Assembly: GCA_026419785.1 (NCBI GenBank)
Contig: JAODTK010002532.1
Coordinates: 62,001 to 126,000, forward strand
DNA: 64,000 nt
Reading direction: 5' to 3'
From: Sclerodactyla briareus
Taxonomy: Eukaryota; Echinodermata; Holothuroidea; Dendrochirotida; Sclerodactylidae
Part shown: piece by piece, positions 1 to 11,815 of the stretch
Position numbering within the stretch: the stretch's first letter is position 1
Layout: each line of letters starts with the position of its first letter
Program-made: the position numbers and the translations under genes
The notes under the pieces: model-generated
What the model was told of the DNA's origin: nothing
Seen by the model: the letters and a program-made list of their open reading frames with translations, nothing else
Database searches by the model: none

Positions 1-745
1 CCGTTTTTTTTTTTAAATATTGGATGGGAGTCACTCATCAGCAGAAGGCAGAATGCAGAATGAGTACAACTGGTGATATTCAACACTATACAATGTATTG
101 TACAAAAAGCATACACTATAAACTACAGGAAATAAAATCAATTTCAAATGATCCAATAAATGGGCATTAGGGATGTATATAATGGCATATAATTTCATGG
201 TTGCATAAGAAACTTTCCCCCTAAATAAGTTGGATGTGGGCTTTTGAATGACCGTGAAACTTTGTACGATCTACTATTGTAATGTAAATTCCTCGGAAAG
301 TCTTAATAATTGATTTTTTAGTAGGAAAGCTAAAACTCGCCACTCAATTAACATATGGCTTGTTTTTGGAACTTGGAACTCACACTTTTGTCAATATTGT
401 TTTCTATCCTTGATTGAACCGAACAATATCCAGCAGCATGGTGAATGCTCATTATCAGCATAAGCAAATGGAAACCACTACAATTTCGGGGAAGTAGATA
501 TTATAGGCACATGGTGTTATTTGTACGTGGTATATGACAAAAGGAGGGGACGTGGAACTTGAAACTTAACTTGACAGCAAAATCCGGACGTGTTGATGTG
601 TGGTAAGTTGATTATCCTACTACTTGCCTGCTTAGAATGAATATTAAAATTTCAGGTGATCTTGAAAGTCGCCTTCTGTTACAAAAGTTGGAAACATCAC
701 TTAAAGAAATGGCAAGGAATCACTACGCATAGATGCGTTAATTTT
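1..745. other. noncoding, nothing recognised
   Basis: AT-rich unique-looking sequence. Only short open frames occur, none with protein-like composition or a recognisable motif. Confidence 0.6.
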
Positions 746-785
746 CATTATTTTCATTATTATTTTTTATTATTATTTTTTATTA

Positions 786-832
<47 letters not shown>
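746..832. repeat. (TTA)n microsatellite
   Basis: Nearly uninterrupted ATT/TTA triplets, preceded by degenerate T-rich units. An open frame through it encodes only a tyrosine run and is not a gene. Confidence 0.95.
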
Positions 833-833
<1 letters not shown>

Positions 834-1483
834 GTGTTCCTAACATTCTGCATCAATACGAGCATTTCTTGTTTTAGCCGAGTTTACACCCATGGTATAG
901 TTCGAATAAACTGACGGGCTAATTGCAAGATGAAATGCCAATATACGCCCTATATTGTGTCATTGGAATGTTACTCACGGCTTTCACACAAGAGGGGAGG
1001 TTATCGTTGACATCGACGGTAAATTAGAGTTCGTTTCTGAGGGGAAACACGCTAGATCCCCGTCTGTAGACCGCTTCTTCCGTGCATAACTCACTTGGGA
1101 AGTTTCCCTGTGAATGAAGATTATTAATTTAGTCATTAAAATGAACAGCGGTGAAATCGAGAAGCTAAACTGACAAAATTATAGGAGTCAACCTTTGTCA
1201 ATGTCACACGGGCCAACGCCCCACTCATAAATCACGAAGGGAAAGCCACTAGTTTTATTATTTCCTATTTTCATGAGACTGGATTGGACACTGGAGTCTG
1301 CCGGACGAATAAATACATTCTACTGTTCTATGGGATCTGCTGGCAGTTGACGTGGTAGTGATGTTTGTGTGTGTTGTGGGTGTGTACGTCGGTGTTTGTG
1401 CGCACGTTCATGTATGTCTACATGTAGCAGAAAGTGTTACTTTCACCTACCCGTATCTAAACTCCAGCGATAGCCGCTGTGCC
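833..1483. other. noncoding, GT-rich patch at its end
   Basis: No gene seen. Around 1360-1425 the plus strand is rich in GT and GTAT steps, giving a cysteine/valine-rich frame of low complexity that I do not take as coding. Confidence 0.55.
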
Positions 1484-1756
1484 TCAGTCAGCTGGACGAT
1501 TGGCTGGCTCATCTCTGCTGATACTGAAGAGTCGTTCAGTGTTATCGGCCGTGCCGCTTTTTCGATCGGGGTTTCGGATTCCTGATCGACTCTGGGAATC
1601 AGCGATAGAGGCTCGTTGCTCGTTGGTGAGGTCGTGTATTCCACAGAGGAAACAGCTTTCATCAGCAACGCCACTCTTCTGCGCCATCCCCTGGTTAGGG
1701 TAACCCACCCCGAGCGCTGTGAGCGCTAAGGCGAGTGCAGTAAATGGTGGTTCCAT
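1484..1756 (-). CDS. possible small secreted protein exon
   Basis: The minus strand has an open frame of 90 residues starting with a signal-peptide-like segment: Met-Glu-Pro-Pro, then an Ala/Leu-rich core (TALALALTALGVG). A hydrophilic chain follows with one Cys-X-X-Cys pair and several Arg/Lys sites. I chose the Met at 1756 because it sits directly before the hydrophobic core; an in-frame Met at 1807 is possible. A second minus-strand frame overlaps at 1447-1674. It has equally protein-like composition and ends at a good donor-like site (G|GTAGGT), so the real product may combine both frames through a splice or an assembly indel. The family is not recognised; a neuropeptide or other secreted precursor is only a guess. 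No neighbour helps to assign a role. Confidence 0.27.
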   Translation of the reverse strand: MEPPFTALALALTALGVGYPNQGMAQKSGVADESCFLCGIHDLTNEQRASIADSQSRSGIRNPDRKSGTADNTERLFSISRDEPANRPAD

Positions 1757-2208
1757 TGCCAGATTGCTGGATAGGTGAAGATAAATAAAATTTAGTCGGA
1801 ACACCAACGCGTGTCTAATTTAGATCATGCAAGTAAACTAAACATATATCTCATTGTCGCTCATTACGACAACCGATTAGCCCAATTGTTGTGCCTCTTG
1901 ACCGCTCGATTGACACAACGTCGGTCAATATTGAGTCAAGCACCAACTAGTATGACTAAATGCCTTTGACCTGACACGGTATCGAGCAACTGACCTATTA
2001 CACCACAGCCCACCTGACTGGGTGAAAGAAAATATTTATAGTTTATTCCAACTTGCCAACTTGCGCAAAATTAATGATTCCATCATTGAATGACAGACAG
2101 TCCAAGAAGACGAACATTTTGAGACAGCTTTTAGAAATTCATTTTAGATAGTGCTTCTGTTTTTCTCTCCAAATCCCAACGAGGCAACGTTCCACCAAGG
2201 GCTGCGAT

Positions 2209-2295
2209 ATGAGGAGGGCGACGGGGGGACGCCCCCAATATTTTGGTTGAGGGGGACGCAATCATTCGCCCCCCCAATATTTGGGCCCGCTGCTA
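2209..2295. repeat. G/C-rich imperfect inverted repeat
   Basis: A GGGGGGACGCCCCCAATAT block is followed about 30 bases later by a related CGCCCCCCCAATATTTGGG block. The pattern resembles the G-run element seen at 5.9, 6.9, 11.5 and 33.6 kb and may be a diverged fragment of it. Confidence 0.45.
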
Positions 2296-4068
2296 TTTCG
2301 CTGACCCTTTACCCGAAATATCCATGCAGCAACCGTGTTTAAACAACAATTGCATATGACCTAAACGATCAAGTTAGTGATTCTTCTGCTCCATTTCCGA
2401 CCATTTTTCCCCTACGCGCGCGGGCCGGTGTTTCGTGTCCGGTATGGTTCAGACATAATTATTGCTTGTTGCAGACATATGATGTGTTTGTGCAGACATA
2501 TGATGTCCTCAACAAGAATGGTCTGAAACTTTACTCTGTTGGTTTTTCTTAATTATCAATGAAAGAGGGGTTCTCTCTGTCAAACGAAAAATTTCCTTGT
2601 CGCCGGCGATGGCATCGAATCCTACAACACCAACAGTTGACCGAAGACTGAGTAGAGGATATTATTTGTTTTCTCACGAAAAATATAAATAAATGCACCT
2701 AAGGCAGTTATACTAGACCTGATACAATCCTTTTAATGAAGGCGTGGGCGCGGGGAAAAAAAAGAAATGCCGTTGGTCAATGAGAGTAATCGCCCTCTCA
2801 CGTTGCGAAACTCATAACGCGACGGAACTCCTATGCTACACGAGGTTAATACGCCATTAGTCAAACCCCCTTGTTTTGTAATGTGAAAGGAACAAAATAC
2901 GAGTGAGGAAATGCTCCGTGTTTAATTACTGTCAAGATAGGTAAATGAATAGACAGACAGACAAAAAAACAGATCTATTGTTTTCCAGAAAGTCGCTATT
3001 CAGCAGGCTATGATACGTCCATAGCTGCACTTACCTGTTCTAGTATAGTATTGGTCCTGCTTCTACAGCGAGCTTTGTAGTTCTGACCTAGCCATCCGAG
3101 ACGGTCGATTGATCACCATACCGGTAGTTTTGCTCTCTCAGTCCATAGACAGATTATACATAGAAAGGTTGATACGTCGCATGGTACCATATTACGGATG
3201 CATTGTTATAGAGAATTCGGTCTACGGTAGCTTAGAAAATGCTGCACATTTAGTGAAAAGTGCAGACACACAGTTGTTTTGTATTACTATTTAGGACACC
3301 TATGGAAAACTAATTGCCGATTTGCCGGGCATCCTATGGTTCACCTCGCTTGTTGACTAATTAAATTCATGTTAGTTTTAACGGGCCCGCATCCCAGCAA
3401 CGTAGGCTACTGGCAATTACCTGAACATCACAGAAATCGATATGAATTCACTACTACTCTGATTTGTTCCTGAGAGCGGACTCGATTCGATTCACTTCAA
3501 AATGTAAGCTGTTTCTCGGAAGCTCGTCACTGGTTTCGGATCCTCACTTTTTTACTGATAACGATAGGAAATGTAGCACCAGGCTGCGTATAGGACCTCT
3601 TTAATAATGAAGGGGGATCCGCTCCGATCCCCTTTACCATTTCTTCCTCCCTCAGACGGCAATCAGAAAGATTCCCTATTCGACTTTGTCCACGCAGTGG
3701 TCCCATTGCCCCCCTCCACTGGCTGACTGAGGAAAGCGCTTCACCCCCCGAACAAGAACTAATCGATGGACAATTTTTGGGGGCTCTTTGGGGAAAAATT
3801 GTGCAGCGGACAATACAACATAGGCCTGGTCCAGGCGTCCCAAACTCGAATAGGGATTTGTTTCCTAGACTCGCTAGCTCCCTACTTTATTCTGCAAATC
3901 GCGAACTCTCCATCTATGTCGACTTGCTATCTATGGTTCATCTCTCCGCAATGCGTGTGAATTGGACAGACTGATAGACCTACTACATAAAAGCCTGTGC
4001 CGGTTTCTATTCAAGTCCTTTGTTTTACCTATTAGTCATGTTCCTGTATATAGACGATGGTTGCAGTT

Positions 4069-4069
<1 letters not shown>

Positions 4070-4107
<38 letters not shown>
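4070..4107. repeat. poly(A) tract, 38 bases
   Basis: An uninterrupted A run. It could be the tail of an old retroposed sequence on the plus strand, but no recognisable body lies upstream and I saw no clear target-site duplication. Confidence 0.85.
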
Positions 4108-4110
<3 letters not shown>

Positions 4111-5190
4111 GTTCCAGTGCACTGTGGAGGTCCGGCACTGGAATTAGTGAATACATTAATGACGTATTTTGATGTCTATTAATAGTATTCCCGGATGTTA
4201 TAAGAAATATAAAATGCGGGTTCCATTTTTTAGGTATCCTGGCCTCGCCTTGGGTCACTATAGTTATGCACTGTATAAAGAAAATCTGTTGTTGTGAATG
4301 AATATGTGTGTGCCTTTGCGGGTCTATACAGAATATCGGGTCTGTTCGTGTGTGTGTTTGTGTGTTTGTTGTGTACGGTGCGCGTGTTGTTAGGACTATG
4401 GTGCAATAAGGAGGGGGGGGGGTTGTGTTTGGATGGCAGGGACTAATCGCTCTTTCCGCCGTTTCAAGACACTTATGTTAATCTTTCCATAGTAATGCCT
4501 TCACCATTCAAGTCAGTAAGGTACATCCCTTTATTACCCCTCTTCACAGGAATTAGTCAGTTCCCATACTGCACAAGACCGTAGATGAATGACACTTTCC
4601 TCGAAACCTCATATTAGTTCACGCAGTGGTACTAGACCAGGTAAGGATACTGTTAACGGTGGACAAGTTCGCGAGCTGTCTTTTTCCACATTGATGTTCG
4701 GAGTATCAGTAACAAATTGCATCACTCCAATCTCTATGTTACCGTTTAATTACGTTACACTATTGAAAGATCAAGTTGCTCCCTGTTTTACGCGAATTTC
4801 ATACTGACTCGTCCTAGGCCTTATGTTCCATTTTCTTGGCTTGTGTATAACCAGTAATTGTGTAATCCCGGGGCCCTGATTGAACGCCTCGTGAATTATG
4901 GTGCCTCTCCTGTCTGTTTGATCAGTCAAAGTAATATTCGGAATTCTTGAACTGCCCCCAGTCTGATGATGGTCCGGTTGATATTTTTAAGTGCAAGGCT
5001 ATACTCTGGTAATTATGATACACCCTGGTCAAACGAATAACCACTGTAAAACTACTGACGAAATCTTTTTAGATTTTAGTTTCACTTTAAAAGATTGTAT
5101 ATTTGTTTATTATTTTATACTGTTACATAAGTGTGTATACTGTTTTACATGTTTTTGATGTTGTTGTTTCTCCAGGTTTGGAGGTTGAAA

Positions 5191-5294
5191 GAAAAAATAA
5201 AATAAAATAAAATAAAATAAAATAGAAAAAAATAAATCAAATAAAATAAAATAAAATCAATAAATAAAATAAAATAAGTAAAAAAATTAAAAAA
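5191..5294. repeat. (AAAAT)n microsatellite
   Basis: AAAAT pentamers, pure at first and then interrupted by C, G and extra A. Confidence 0.92.
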
Positions 5295-5905
5295 ATGAGT
5301 TCCAGCATGTGGTCCCGGAAAGGGAGCCTGACGTAGTTGGAATCACAGTTATTTGCTAACAGGTGGAAATTGTTGTATGCAGTCGACTTGAATAGCATTG
5401 GCACGATTGGTGTTAATTACTTCAATTCTGTGCTGGTTGTAAAATGAATTTCGTTAAACTTCAGTTCATGCCCCTGCAACGATTTCCTATCTGGGTGTGC
5501 TGGAGCTTTGCTGACAAACGACACCTCGCCTACCCCCTACGCAAAACCTTATTTTCGCATTTTCATTTTTCAGATGTTTTCTTCTGCATTTTTTATACTT
5601 TTTTTTTAGTTATTTCAATAGCGATAGCGTGATTCCGATTAGACTTACAGTACCCCTGAGGTACCCGCGGGAACGGTACCCTAATCTGTTAATTAGCAGC
5701 ACGAGGCAAGGGCGACCAATGGAGCAAAAGCAAAATACAGTGACAGCGGGCGTAATAGCCAGGTTGCTGGTGTTTAGGGGAAAGTTAAAATCGAGGGGTC
5801 CCATTATGGAACGCCGTCAGTGAGGGTATAAGTGAAGGGAGTGTCCTGCTTTTTCATATTATACTGATAATAAATTACTTTCACTGTCTTTCAGTGGGGC
5901 ATGAT
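5295..5905. other. noncoding, nothing recognised
   Basis: No open frame with protein-like features. A palindromic patch near 5655-5680 (GGTACCCGCGGGAACGGTACC) stands out but is short. Confidence 0.5.
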
Positions 5906-6215
5906 CGGGGGCGGCGATTGTGTTGACACCAAATCTTCGATGCCGCCCGGGCATATGCGGGGTAGACTATCTAAGCGGGAGCGCCACCATGGGGTTGCCA
6001 CGTTTCGAACGGAAGGGGAATTTGCAGTGGTACAGACCACAGATAAGTGGCGTAGCCAGGAAAAAAATTTTTTTTTTTTCCACTGGGGTTGGGGGAGGGG
6101 GGGGGGATCTAACATATTAGGTGGGGGGCGCAATGATTTTTCTAAGCGGAGCGCCACCATTGGTTGGCGCGGAGCTTAGCACAAGCAACTTTTGCAAAAT
6201 GAGGCCCCCTATATG
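5906..6215 (+). repeat. dispersed G-run repeat, fragmentary copies
   Basis: The segment begins with GGGCGGCGATTGTGTTG. It contains GCGCCACCAT twice (near 5980 and 6150), a GTGGCGTAGCCAGG box near 6048, a G run at 6094 and a decayed GCAGGAAA box near 6216. The same boxes recur in the same order at 6.9, 7.8, 9.1, 11.5 and 33.6 kb. No coding capacity; this looks like a non-autonomous dispersed repeat. Confidence 0.6.
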
Positions 6216-6907
6216 GCAGGAAAGGAACGTCATGACCTTTTTAAGGAGTTCACTCAGTGGATAGCAACCTTTTTGTAGAGGCGGTTACAAATACAAAATG
6301 GCCGGATAAAAACCCTACTGCATGTGTATAGAATAAAATTTCCCAAATCTCAAAAGTTGCCTAATTTTATTGCAAATCATGTAAAGTAAAGCCTTACTGA
6401 TCACGAAACCAGACTATTGCGCGCAGAGCACGCAATTATTCCAAACATTTGGGGGCATTCAAGCAAAAATTTGGGCACTATTTGGTAAATATTTGGGGTA
6501 ATCATTCCATTTTGCTTCATCCCTGCTCGAATATCGCTATATTCATTGCCCGAAATATGGTCACCAAGAGTTGGCGCCCAGCGTAAAAGGAAAATTATTT
6601 GTTCCACAACCCTCCAGATCGGCCGGAAAACGGCCCACTTGAGTGTTTAAACATTTGTACACAGGATGTTCTAAGGAGGTGCACGTGTCTGAGCAAAAAT
6701 GTTGCCTCCTAGAGTCTGAGACGGGCTCACAGAAGCAAAAAAACAATTGAAAAAAAAAAAATCCCAACAATGTATTCATGTCATGCCTGTATGATCTGGA
6801 GTTCGTAATAAATGACAAATTATCTACATAAATCCATTCACCATTCATGACTCAAGGTCCATGCTACAAGTCATTTGTCTCATTACTCGACATAAATATT
6901 GAGTGCA
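6216..6907. other. noncoding, nothing recognised
   Basis: No gene or repeat seen apart from a short A run near 6750. Confidence 0.5.
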
Positions 6908-7110
6908 TTGGCAGTGGCGTTCACCAGACTTTTCATCTGGGACAGCAAGGGGGGCACAACATTTGATTGGGGGGACAACCAAATTATCAAACTACGCGGA
7001 GCGCCATCATGGAGCGTACCCGGAAATTTTGGGGTTTACGAACCCCAGATTGCCGGAAATTACCATTCCCGGGTCATTTAGGGCTGCGGCATGTCAAGCT
7101 TAACCTACTT
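6908..7110 (+). repeat. dispersed G-run repeat, another copy
   Basis: GGCAGTGGCGTTCACCAG, then two G runs, GCGGAGCGCCATCATGG, and CAGATTGCCGGAAATTACC. Order and spacing match the copies at 5.9 and 11.5 kb. Confidence 0.6.
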
Positions 7111-7795
7111 CTCAAGCAGCAGTTTTTTTTGTTTTTTTTACAATTTTTTTACTTGGAAAAAAACATCCTCGTGCGCCGGGTGCGTCACCCCTCAATCTCA
7201 ACTGAATATGCGGGTGCCCCGGATGACAAGGATTAATGGGTTTGCCCTAACTTGGGAATTTCTTCTGCCACCTGACTGTTATATATGACTCATTATACTG
7301 GGCATGATACTTAGACCCACATTTGGGAAGAATATTTCTTCCCTTTGGAGTGAAATTCTTCAAAGGTCGTGCGAAAAGGTTCCCCAATGGGATGGGATTC
7401 AGTGTAACGGGCTAGATAGAATGGGCTTAGAATGTAAACAGGGGCGTTAATCCGTTTTGAAAGGTGAGGGCGAGTTATCGGAGGAGAGAAATTTCAACTT
7501 TTCATACCCCCTAGATCATCAGAAATTACACTGGCGGAGCTTAGTTGCAACAATCTGGGGAGTGCCATTGTAGTAGTTTGGTTGAAGGGAAGAAAACTCT
7601 GTTTTCCGGTGACTCCGCTGCATACTAAGGTGTGGCGGGATCACGGTGGCACTGCAGATGGGGGGTCAGATGGTAATTCCATTTGAGACTACGGAAAGTT
7701 GGAAAAGGTTATAAAGAATATCTCCCGATGCAAGGTTGGTGTCAACGTAGCAACCACGGGCACTTCATTGGAGGGGGGGGGGGGGGGGACGTGCG
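7111..7795. other. noncoding, nothing recognised
   Basis: Includes T-rich runs near 7130 and G-rich fragments around 7660 that may be remnants of the neighbouring repeat. No gene. Confidence 0.45.
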
Positions 7796-8109
7796 CCACT
7801 GCCCAGATTTGCAGGAAACGGCACTTCTGGGGTCATAGGAAAGAAACACGCAACAACCTAAAATCGTCAATGGAATTCCAGATTTTTTTTTTCAAAGAAA
7901 ATTCTGAAGGAACTGATCAATCTTTATTCCTACCAATTAGGGCCACCGCGGTTGTGAGCGTAGGGTACAAGAATTTTGTTTTTTTTGTTTTACACCCCCC
8001 CCCCCCCGATTCAAGGAAAAAAGCATTTCCCGAGGACCGTTATAGCAGGGAGCAATTTCACCTAAAATTGGCAATGAATTTAAGAATTCATATTTCTAGA
8101 AACGTTCTT
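7796..8109 (+). repeat. ~195 bp tandem repeat, left block
   Basis: Degenerate units marked by two boxes: GCAGGAAACGGCACTTC (near 7810, degenerate again near 8010) and TTCTGAAGGAACTGATC (near 7905). The block stops inside a unit at AAACGTTCTT, where a LINE relic begins; the array resumes at 8997. The 138-residue open frame running through it is a by-product of the repeat. Confidence 0.6.
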
Positions 8110-8996
8110 TTCTGAGGGGGATACTGGCCAAGTCCGGTGGACCCAGCGGTCGGTAAAGTTGTGCTTGCGTGAAGAAAACGAGGAATTGTCATGATGCTGC
8201 GAGATGAAACTTGACTGCCGCTTGGAACTTTTCGGGCTATCGTTGATGTTCACGATAGCCTCAGGTAGATTGTTCCATCTCTGAAACGTTCTCGGGGAAG
8301 AAGGAAAAATTATAGCAGTCTTTATTTTGCGCTAGTGTGGAAACGAGCTCTAGTTTTGGTGTGCGAGAGAGGGTTCGATTTACAGGTGACTGATGGAAAC
8401 TATTGGGAATCGAAAAGGTGACCATTGATTGCCTTATAAGAAATAGTGAGCCCTCGAAAATGACGCCTGGTTGCAAGAGTTCTGCCATCCCAACTCCTTC
8501 ATCATATTGCAACGGCCACGAGGGACCTAGATGTTGAAAGTCGTCAAGCAGAATCTAGCAGCCCTACGTTGAAACAGATTCAAAGGGTATTAATTAAGTT
8601 AGCAGTACGAGGGTCCCACACACTCGGGGAAATATTCAAGATAGGGGTCGCAGCAAGATGCTTATAAGGAGGGACTCCTTGGGGGACGCTTGTGAGGGCA
8701 ATAATGGAGATTCCCGTAACAAAAGCAAGGTATGATTTCGGCCAGAGAAAGATTACTAGTCAGAGATTAACATCCAAGTAGAGGGAGCGCTTAGTCTCTT
8801 CCAGAAGGAAGTCCTGTAGATTATAGCCAAAAAACTTTGGCATTTTTAGCATGGGTAAGACGCAAAACAAAGCACTTTTAGCATTGAAGCTCATATGCCA
8901 TTATATTGCCAGCTTACTAGCTGTTAAGATCTCTTGGGACGGTTATGTGATCACTATTGTTATGAGGGTTTCTCTGTACAAAACTGACGAGCCAAG
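8110..8996 (-). mobile_element. decayed LINE, reverse transcriptase 3' part
   Basis: Read on the minus strand across frameshifts, the segment gives the C-terminal half of a Jockey/CR1-type reverse transcriptase. In order: a WHMSFNAK box near 8890, then a VWDPRT box near 8610, a QRRAARFCL box near 8570, and FSFFPENV / RTFQRWNNLPEA near 8270-8300. These are the usual landmarks after the catalytic core: the segment upstream of the thumb, the EYASSVWDP-type box, QRRAARF and WNNLP. The catalytic YADD is not included, so the copy is 5'-truncated and also broken by stops. It sits inside the ~195 bp tandem repeat: the left block ends at AAACGTTCTT and the right block resumes at GTCTTGAAGG, so a unit was split and CTT may be duplicated. 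Clade assignment beyond non-LTR is tentative. Confidence 0.75.
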
Positions 8997-9605
8997 TCTT
9001 GAAGGAACTGAATCGGGTGATTTTCCTGACAATTGGGGCCAGCCGCCACCATCGTGGACGCGTAGGGTACAAGGGAAATTTCCGTTTTAATAGGGACCGC
9101 TCAGATTGCAGGAAACGGCCAGTCCCGCACTGTATGGCATTGAGCAAAACGTCTATAAAAATTGGCAATATTTTCAGAAGAAATTTGTATTTCAAAGAAA
9201 CGTTCTTGAAGGAACTTAACAATGCTTATCATTACAATTGGACCAGCATCAGTGGTTCGTATAGTTACAAGGACATTTTGAGCCTTATGAATCCACCAGA
9301 TTGCCGGAAACGGTGTTCCCACGTTTTATGGCAGTAACAAACATCCCCAAAATTGACAATAATTCTGAATGTATATTCAAGAAAAAAACTCTGAAGGAAC
9401 TGATCTACGTTTATTCAGTACAATTCGCGCCACCATCAGTGGACGCGTACCGTACAAGAATAATAGTCTTACAGACAACCCCCCCCATCAGGATTGCGGG
9501 GAGCGGCACTTCCCGCGACTATGGCAGTATGCAATCACTGAAATTGACAGTAACTTCCGGAAAAACTGATCGATGTTAATCCTTACAATTTTCATCTGGT
9601 GGCCA
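8997..9605 (+). repeat. ~195 bp tandem repeat, right block
   Basis: About three units. The GAAGGAACT box recurs near 9001, 9208, 9392 and weakly near 9570. The CAGATTGC-GGAAACGG box recurs near 9102, 9297 and 9489, giving a period of 180-208 bp. Several short open frames here on both strands are shadows of the repeat. Confidence 0.7.
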
Positions 9606-10154
9606 TTCCTACCATAGCCAGTCTTAGGAATATTCCATCGAGGACCCTTCCCAAATTGGGTTGGAGGGGGGGGGGGGCTGTGGCAGGTGAAACATTGCTT
9701 GAACATATGTCATGAAAGGTGTGCATTTTGCGGGCATTTGAATGAAGGAATTGAGCCAGTCAGCAGACCAATTTGGTAAGTTGTTCAGATTATTATCGGA
9801 ATTAAATTACCCGGATTACAATCAAGTTGGTGATTTCAATGAGTTAACCGGATATTTCTTGGTCTGGTGGTGGTGTAGTCAAGGATCTGACTTTTTAAAT
9901 GTACCCAAGAGTGTTTCCTTTCGACAGCATGTAATTTTCCTTACAGAAAGCATAAATAATTTAGGATTTAAATTATGAGAGGTGATCCAGGAAATGTAGA
10001 GTTTTGGTGAGCTTGGTGCCAAGTAAATAAATATTATCGCCTTTCGATGTGTATTGTTTGCCAATATTCCACAGAGCGTTGAGCTTGCTCCTTGTTTCCC
10101 GAGGGCTGATTCGGATCGCTTTTGGGTTGCTGAGTAATGTAGATTGGCCCTAAA
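9606..10154. other. noncoding, nothing recognised
   Basis: A G run lies at 9666-9677. Open frames on both strands near 9742-10064 have no recognisable motif. The part after 10030 may belong to the LINE relic that follows. Confidence 0.45.
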
Positions 10155-10545
10155 TTGTTAAGAAGGTTTGAATGTTGCTTGACTTCGGAAGGGCTAAAAA
10201 TGAATTTTTTTAACGTGATAATGAAAGTTTCCGTTATTGGATTCTTTAGGTTTTCCAATGTTACAACCAATAGGATTCATTGCCTCCAAGCTTCGTGGCA
10301 AAACGCTGTAGATTGGACAGTCGTACATATTTCTTTAGAGAGGTAATAAAGAAGTGAATATTTCGGAGATGTTGCTCTGTTTCTGGAGTCTGTATGAATT
10401 GCGTTCCAGAACAGTTCCCTATGATTTATATTGTTCGAGAATTGTGGGCAAATTCTTTAGGCATATGGTTTATTTGCACTCCAGGGTCTTTCATTGAGGA
10501 TTTTTATTTGGCCTTCCTGACCCGTTCCTAAACTAGATTATACCG
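10155..10545 (+). mobile_element. LINE 3'-end relic (family also at 28 kb)
   Basis: The plus strand aligns by eye with the end of the LINE at 28.6-28.97 kb. Shared landmarks in order are CCAATAGG, CATTGCCTC, TGTAGATTGGACA, a degenerate WNSLPE coding box near 10370, GAATTGTGGGC near 10440, CAGGGTCTTTCATTGAGG near 10480, and a closing CCTAAACTAGATTA. Coding frames are broken everywhere. This is the C-terminal and 3' untranslated end of a non-LTR retrotransposon; the same tail occurs at 35.9 kb (reversed) and 49.6 kb. Confidence 0.65.
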
Positions 10546-11514
10546 GTATAGAATTTAATAATAATAACAAGTATTTCAGTCTGCGAATTGACAAAACTGT
10601 AACCCTCTCCATGGTGGATGTTGCGATTATAAAATGGGTAATTGATTCCGTTTCCAATAGCTGGGAATGGTTCTGTTTAATAGTAGGGAAAAAACAAGAT
10701 CCGCTTCGTTGGTTTTTGTTGTTGGGAATGCAGTAGTAGTTTGTGTGGAGTGTTTCCCCGGCCACTGTTGAATTGCGACACCGCTGCGTCAACTTGCGAA
10801 ACCCAGGGAAAAGCGAAAGTAGCGCGAACTTGTTGCCTTACTTTTTTTAACGTGCCAAAAATACTGCCAGCCTAAATGTGCTAAATGTTCATGCAATTAA
10901 TGAATAAGGTGAAGCCAGCCTTATCGCCGCTAGCATAATCAGGAAGCGATGTAAGTGGCAGGTACGTTACTCGCAACACACAAAAAAAAAATACAGCATA
11001 TCGCAGGTTCTTCTCGTCAGTGTCCGTTGTTCCAGGGAGGTAGTGGTCAGGCCTCATCTCAGACTCAGGCGTCCCCAACCTACTTCTTTTGACATTGCTC
11101 CAGAAGTTTTATCCTCCTCTTGGCCAGGGCAGCACCGACAGGCAAGGGCTTGTCGGAGTTATGAAGGTGTGAGTTTTTGCATGGTTTCAGTCCTGGGCCC
11201 CACATGCCTAGGCATGTATGATCCATGTTCTGCTAGTCTTTCTTATGAGGCGGCCAGTCTCGGATCTTCTGTTACGCAATCCGGGTCGTTTTGCGATATT
11301 TGCGCTTATAGAGGCAAGACACTCATAACGGATCGAGCCAGTTTTCATTGCAATTTTGTGCAGAAAAATAGCCCAAAGTGACGCAGGCTTGATGTAGGAA
11401 GTCGGCTTACAGTGACAGGGGCTAGTAATCGTCAACGCAGAATTACAGTAACATCGGGACACATTGAAGCTCGAAATAATTACTGAACGATATAAATAGG
11501 AAAGGACCTATTGC
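10546..11514. other. noncoding, nothing recognised
   Basis: Open frames of 65-112 residues occur on both strands between 10.88 and 11.46 kb, but they overlap each other and show no motif, signal peptide or splice-site support. Confidence 0.45.
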
Positions 11515-11815
11515 AAGGGCGGCGATTTTGGTTGGCGATTGGGAGGGGGGGGGGGGGGCGGACAAGATGAAAACTATCTACGCGGAGCGCCACCACGGTT
11601 GGCGCGTAGGTACACGAATTTTGTAGGTGACAGACCCCTATATTGCAGGAAACGGCACTTCCCGTGCCGCCTCTAGGACATTAAGCAAATTTTGTATTTT
11701 TGAAAGGTTCTCCAAAATATCTTACGCCCTTAGGGATCAATTTCAAGGTTTTGCATTCGAATTGATTGCTGTGTCATTCAAAAATCCGCTGCAAGTGAAA
11801 ATACGGTAGGGACAT
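11515..11815 (+). repeat. dispersed G-run repeat, best-preserved copy
   Basis: Starts AAGGGCGGCGATTTTGG, then a 14-base G run, GCGGACAAG, CTACGCGGAGCGCCACCAC, GGTTGGCGCGTAGG, ATATTGCAGGAAACGG and CACTTCCCGTGCC. It has every box seen in the other fragments, so it serves as the reference for the family within this window. Noncoding. Confidence 0.65.

Larger units (their letters stand above)
1808..5190. other. noncoding stretch, no gene seen
   Basis: About 3.4 kb without a convincing open frame. It holds a G/C-rich inverted repeat near 2.2 kb and a 38-base A run at 4070, given separately. GT-rich sequence lies near 4350 and a short G run near 4413. Confidence 0.55.

Noticed and set aside
656..877. 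73-residue open frame with a long Tyr run
   Set aside because: It is the translation of the TTA microsatellite and has no independent coding support.
4025..4258. Minus-strand frame with a Phe run
   Set aside because: The run is the reverse of the 38-base A tract; the remainder is short and without motif.
7699..8115. 138-residue plus-strand open frame
   Set aside because: It runs through G and C homopolymers and two units of the ~195 bp tandem repeat.
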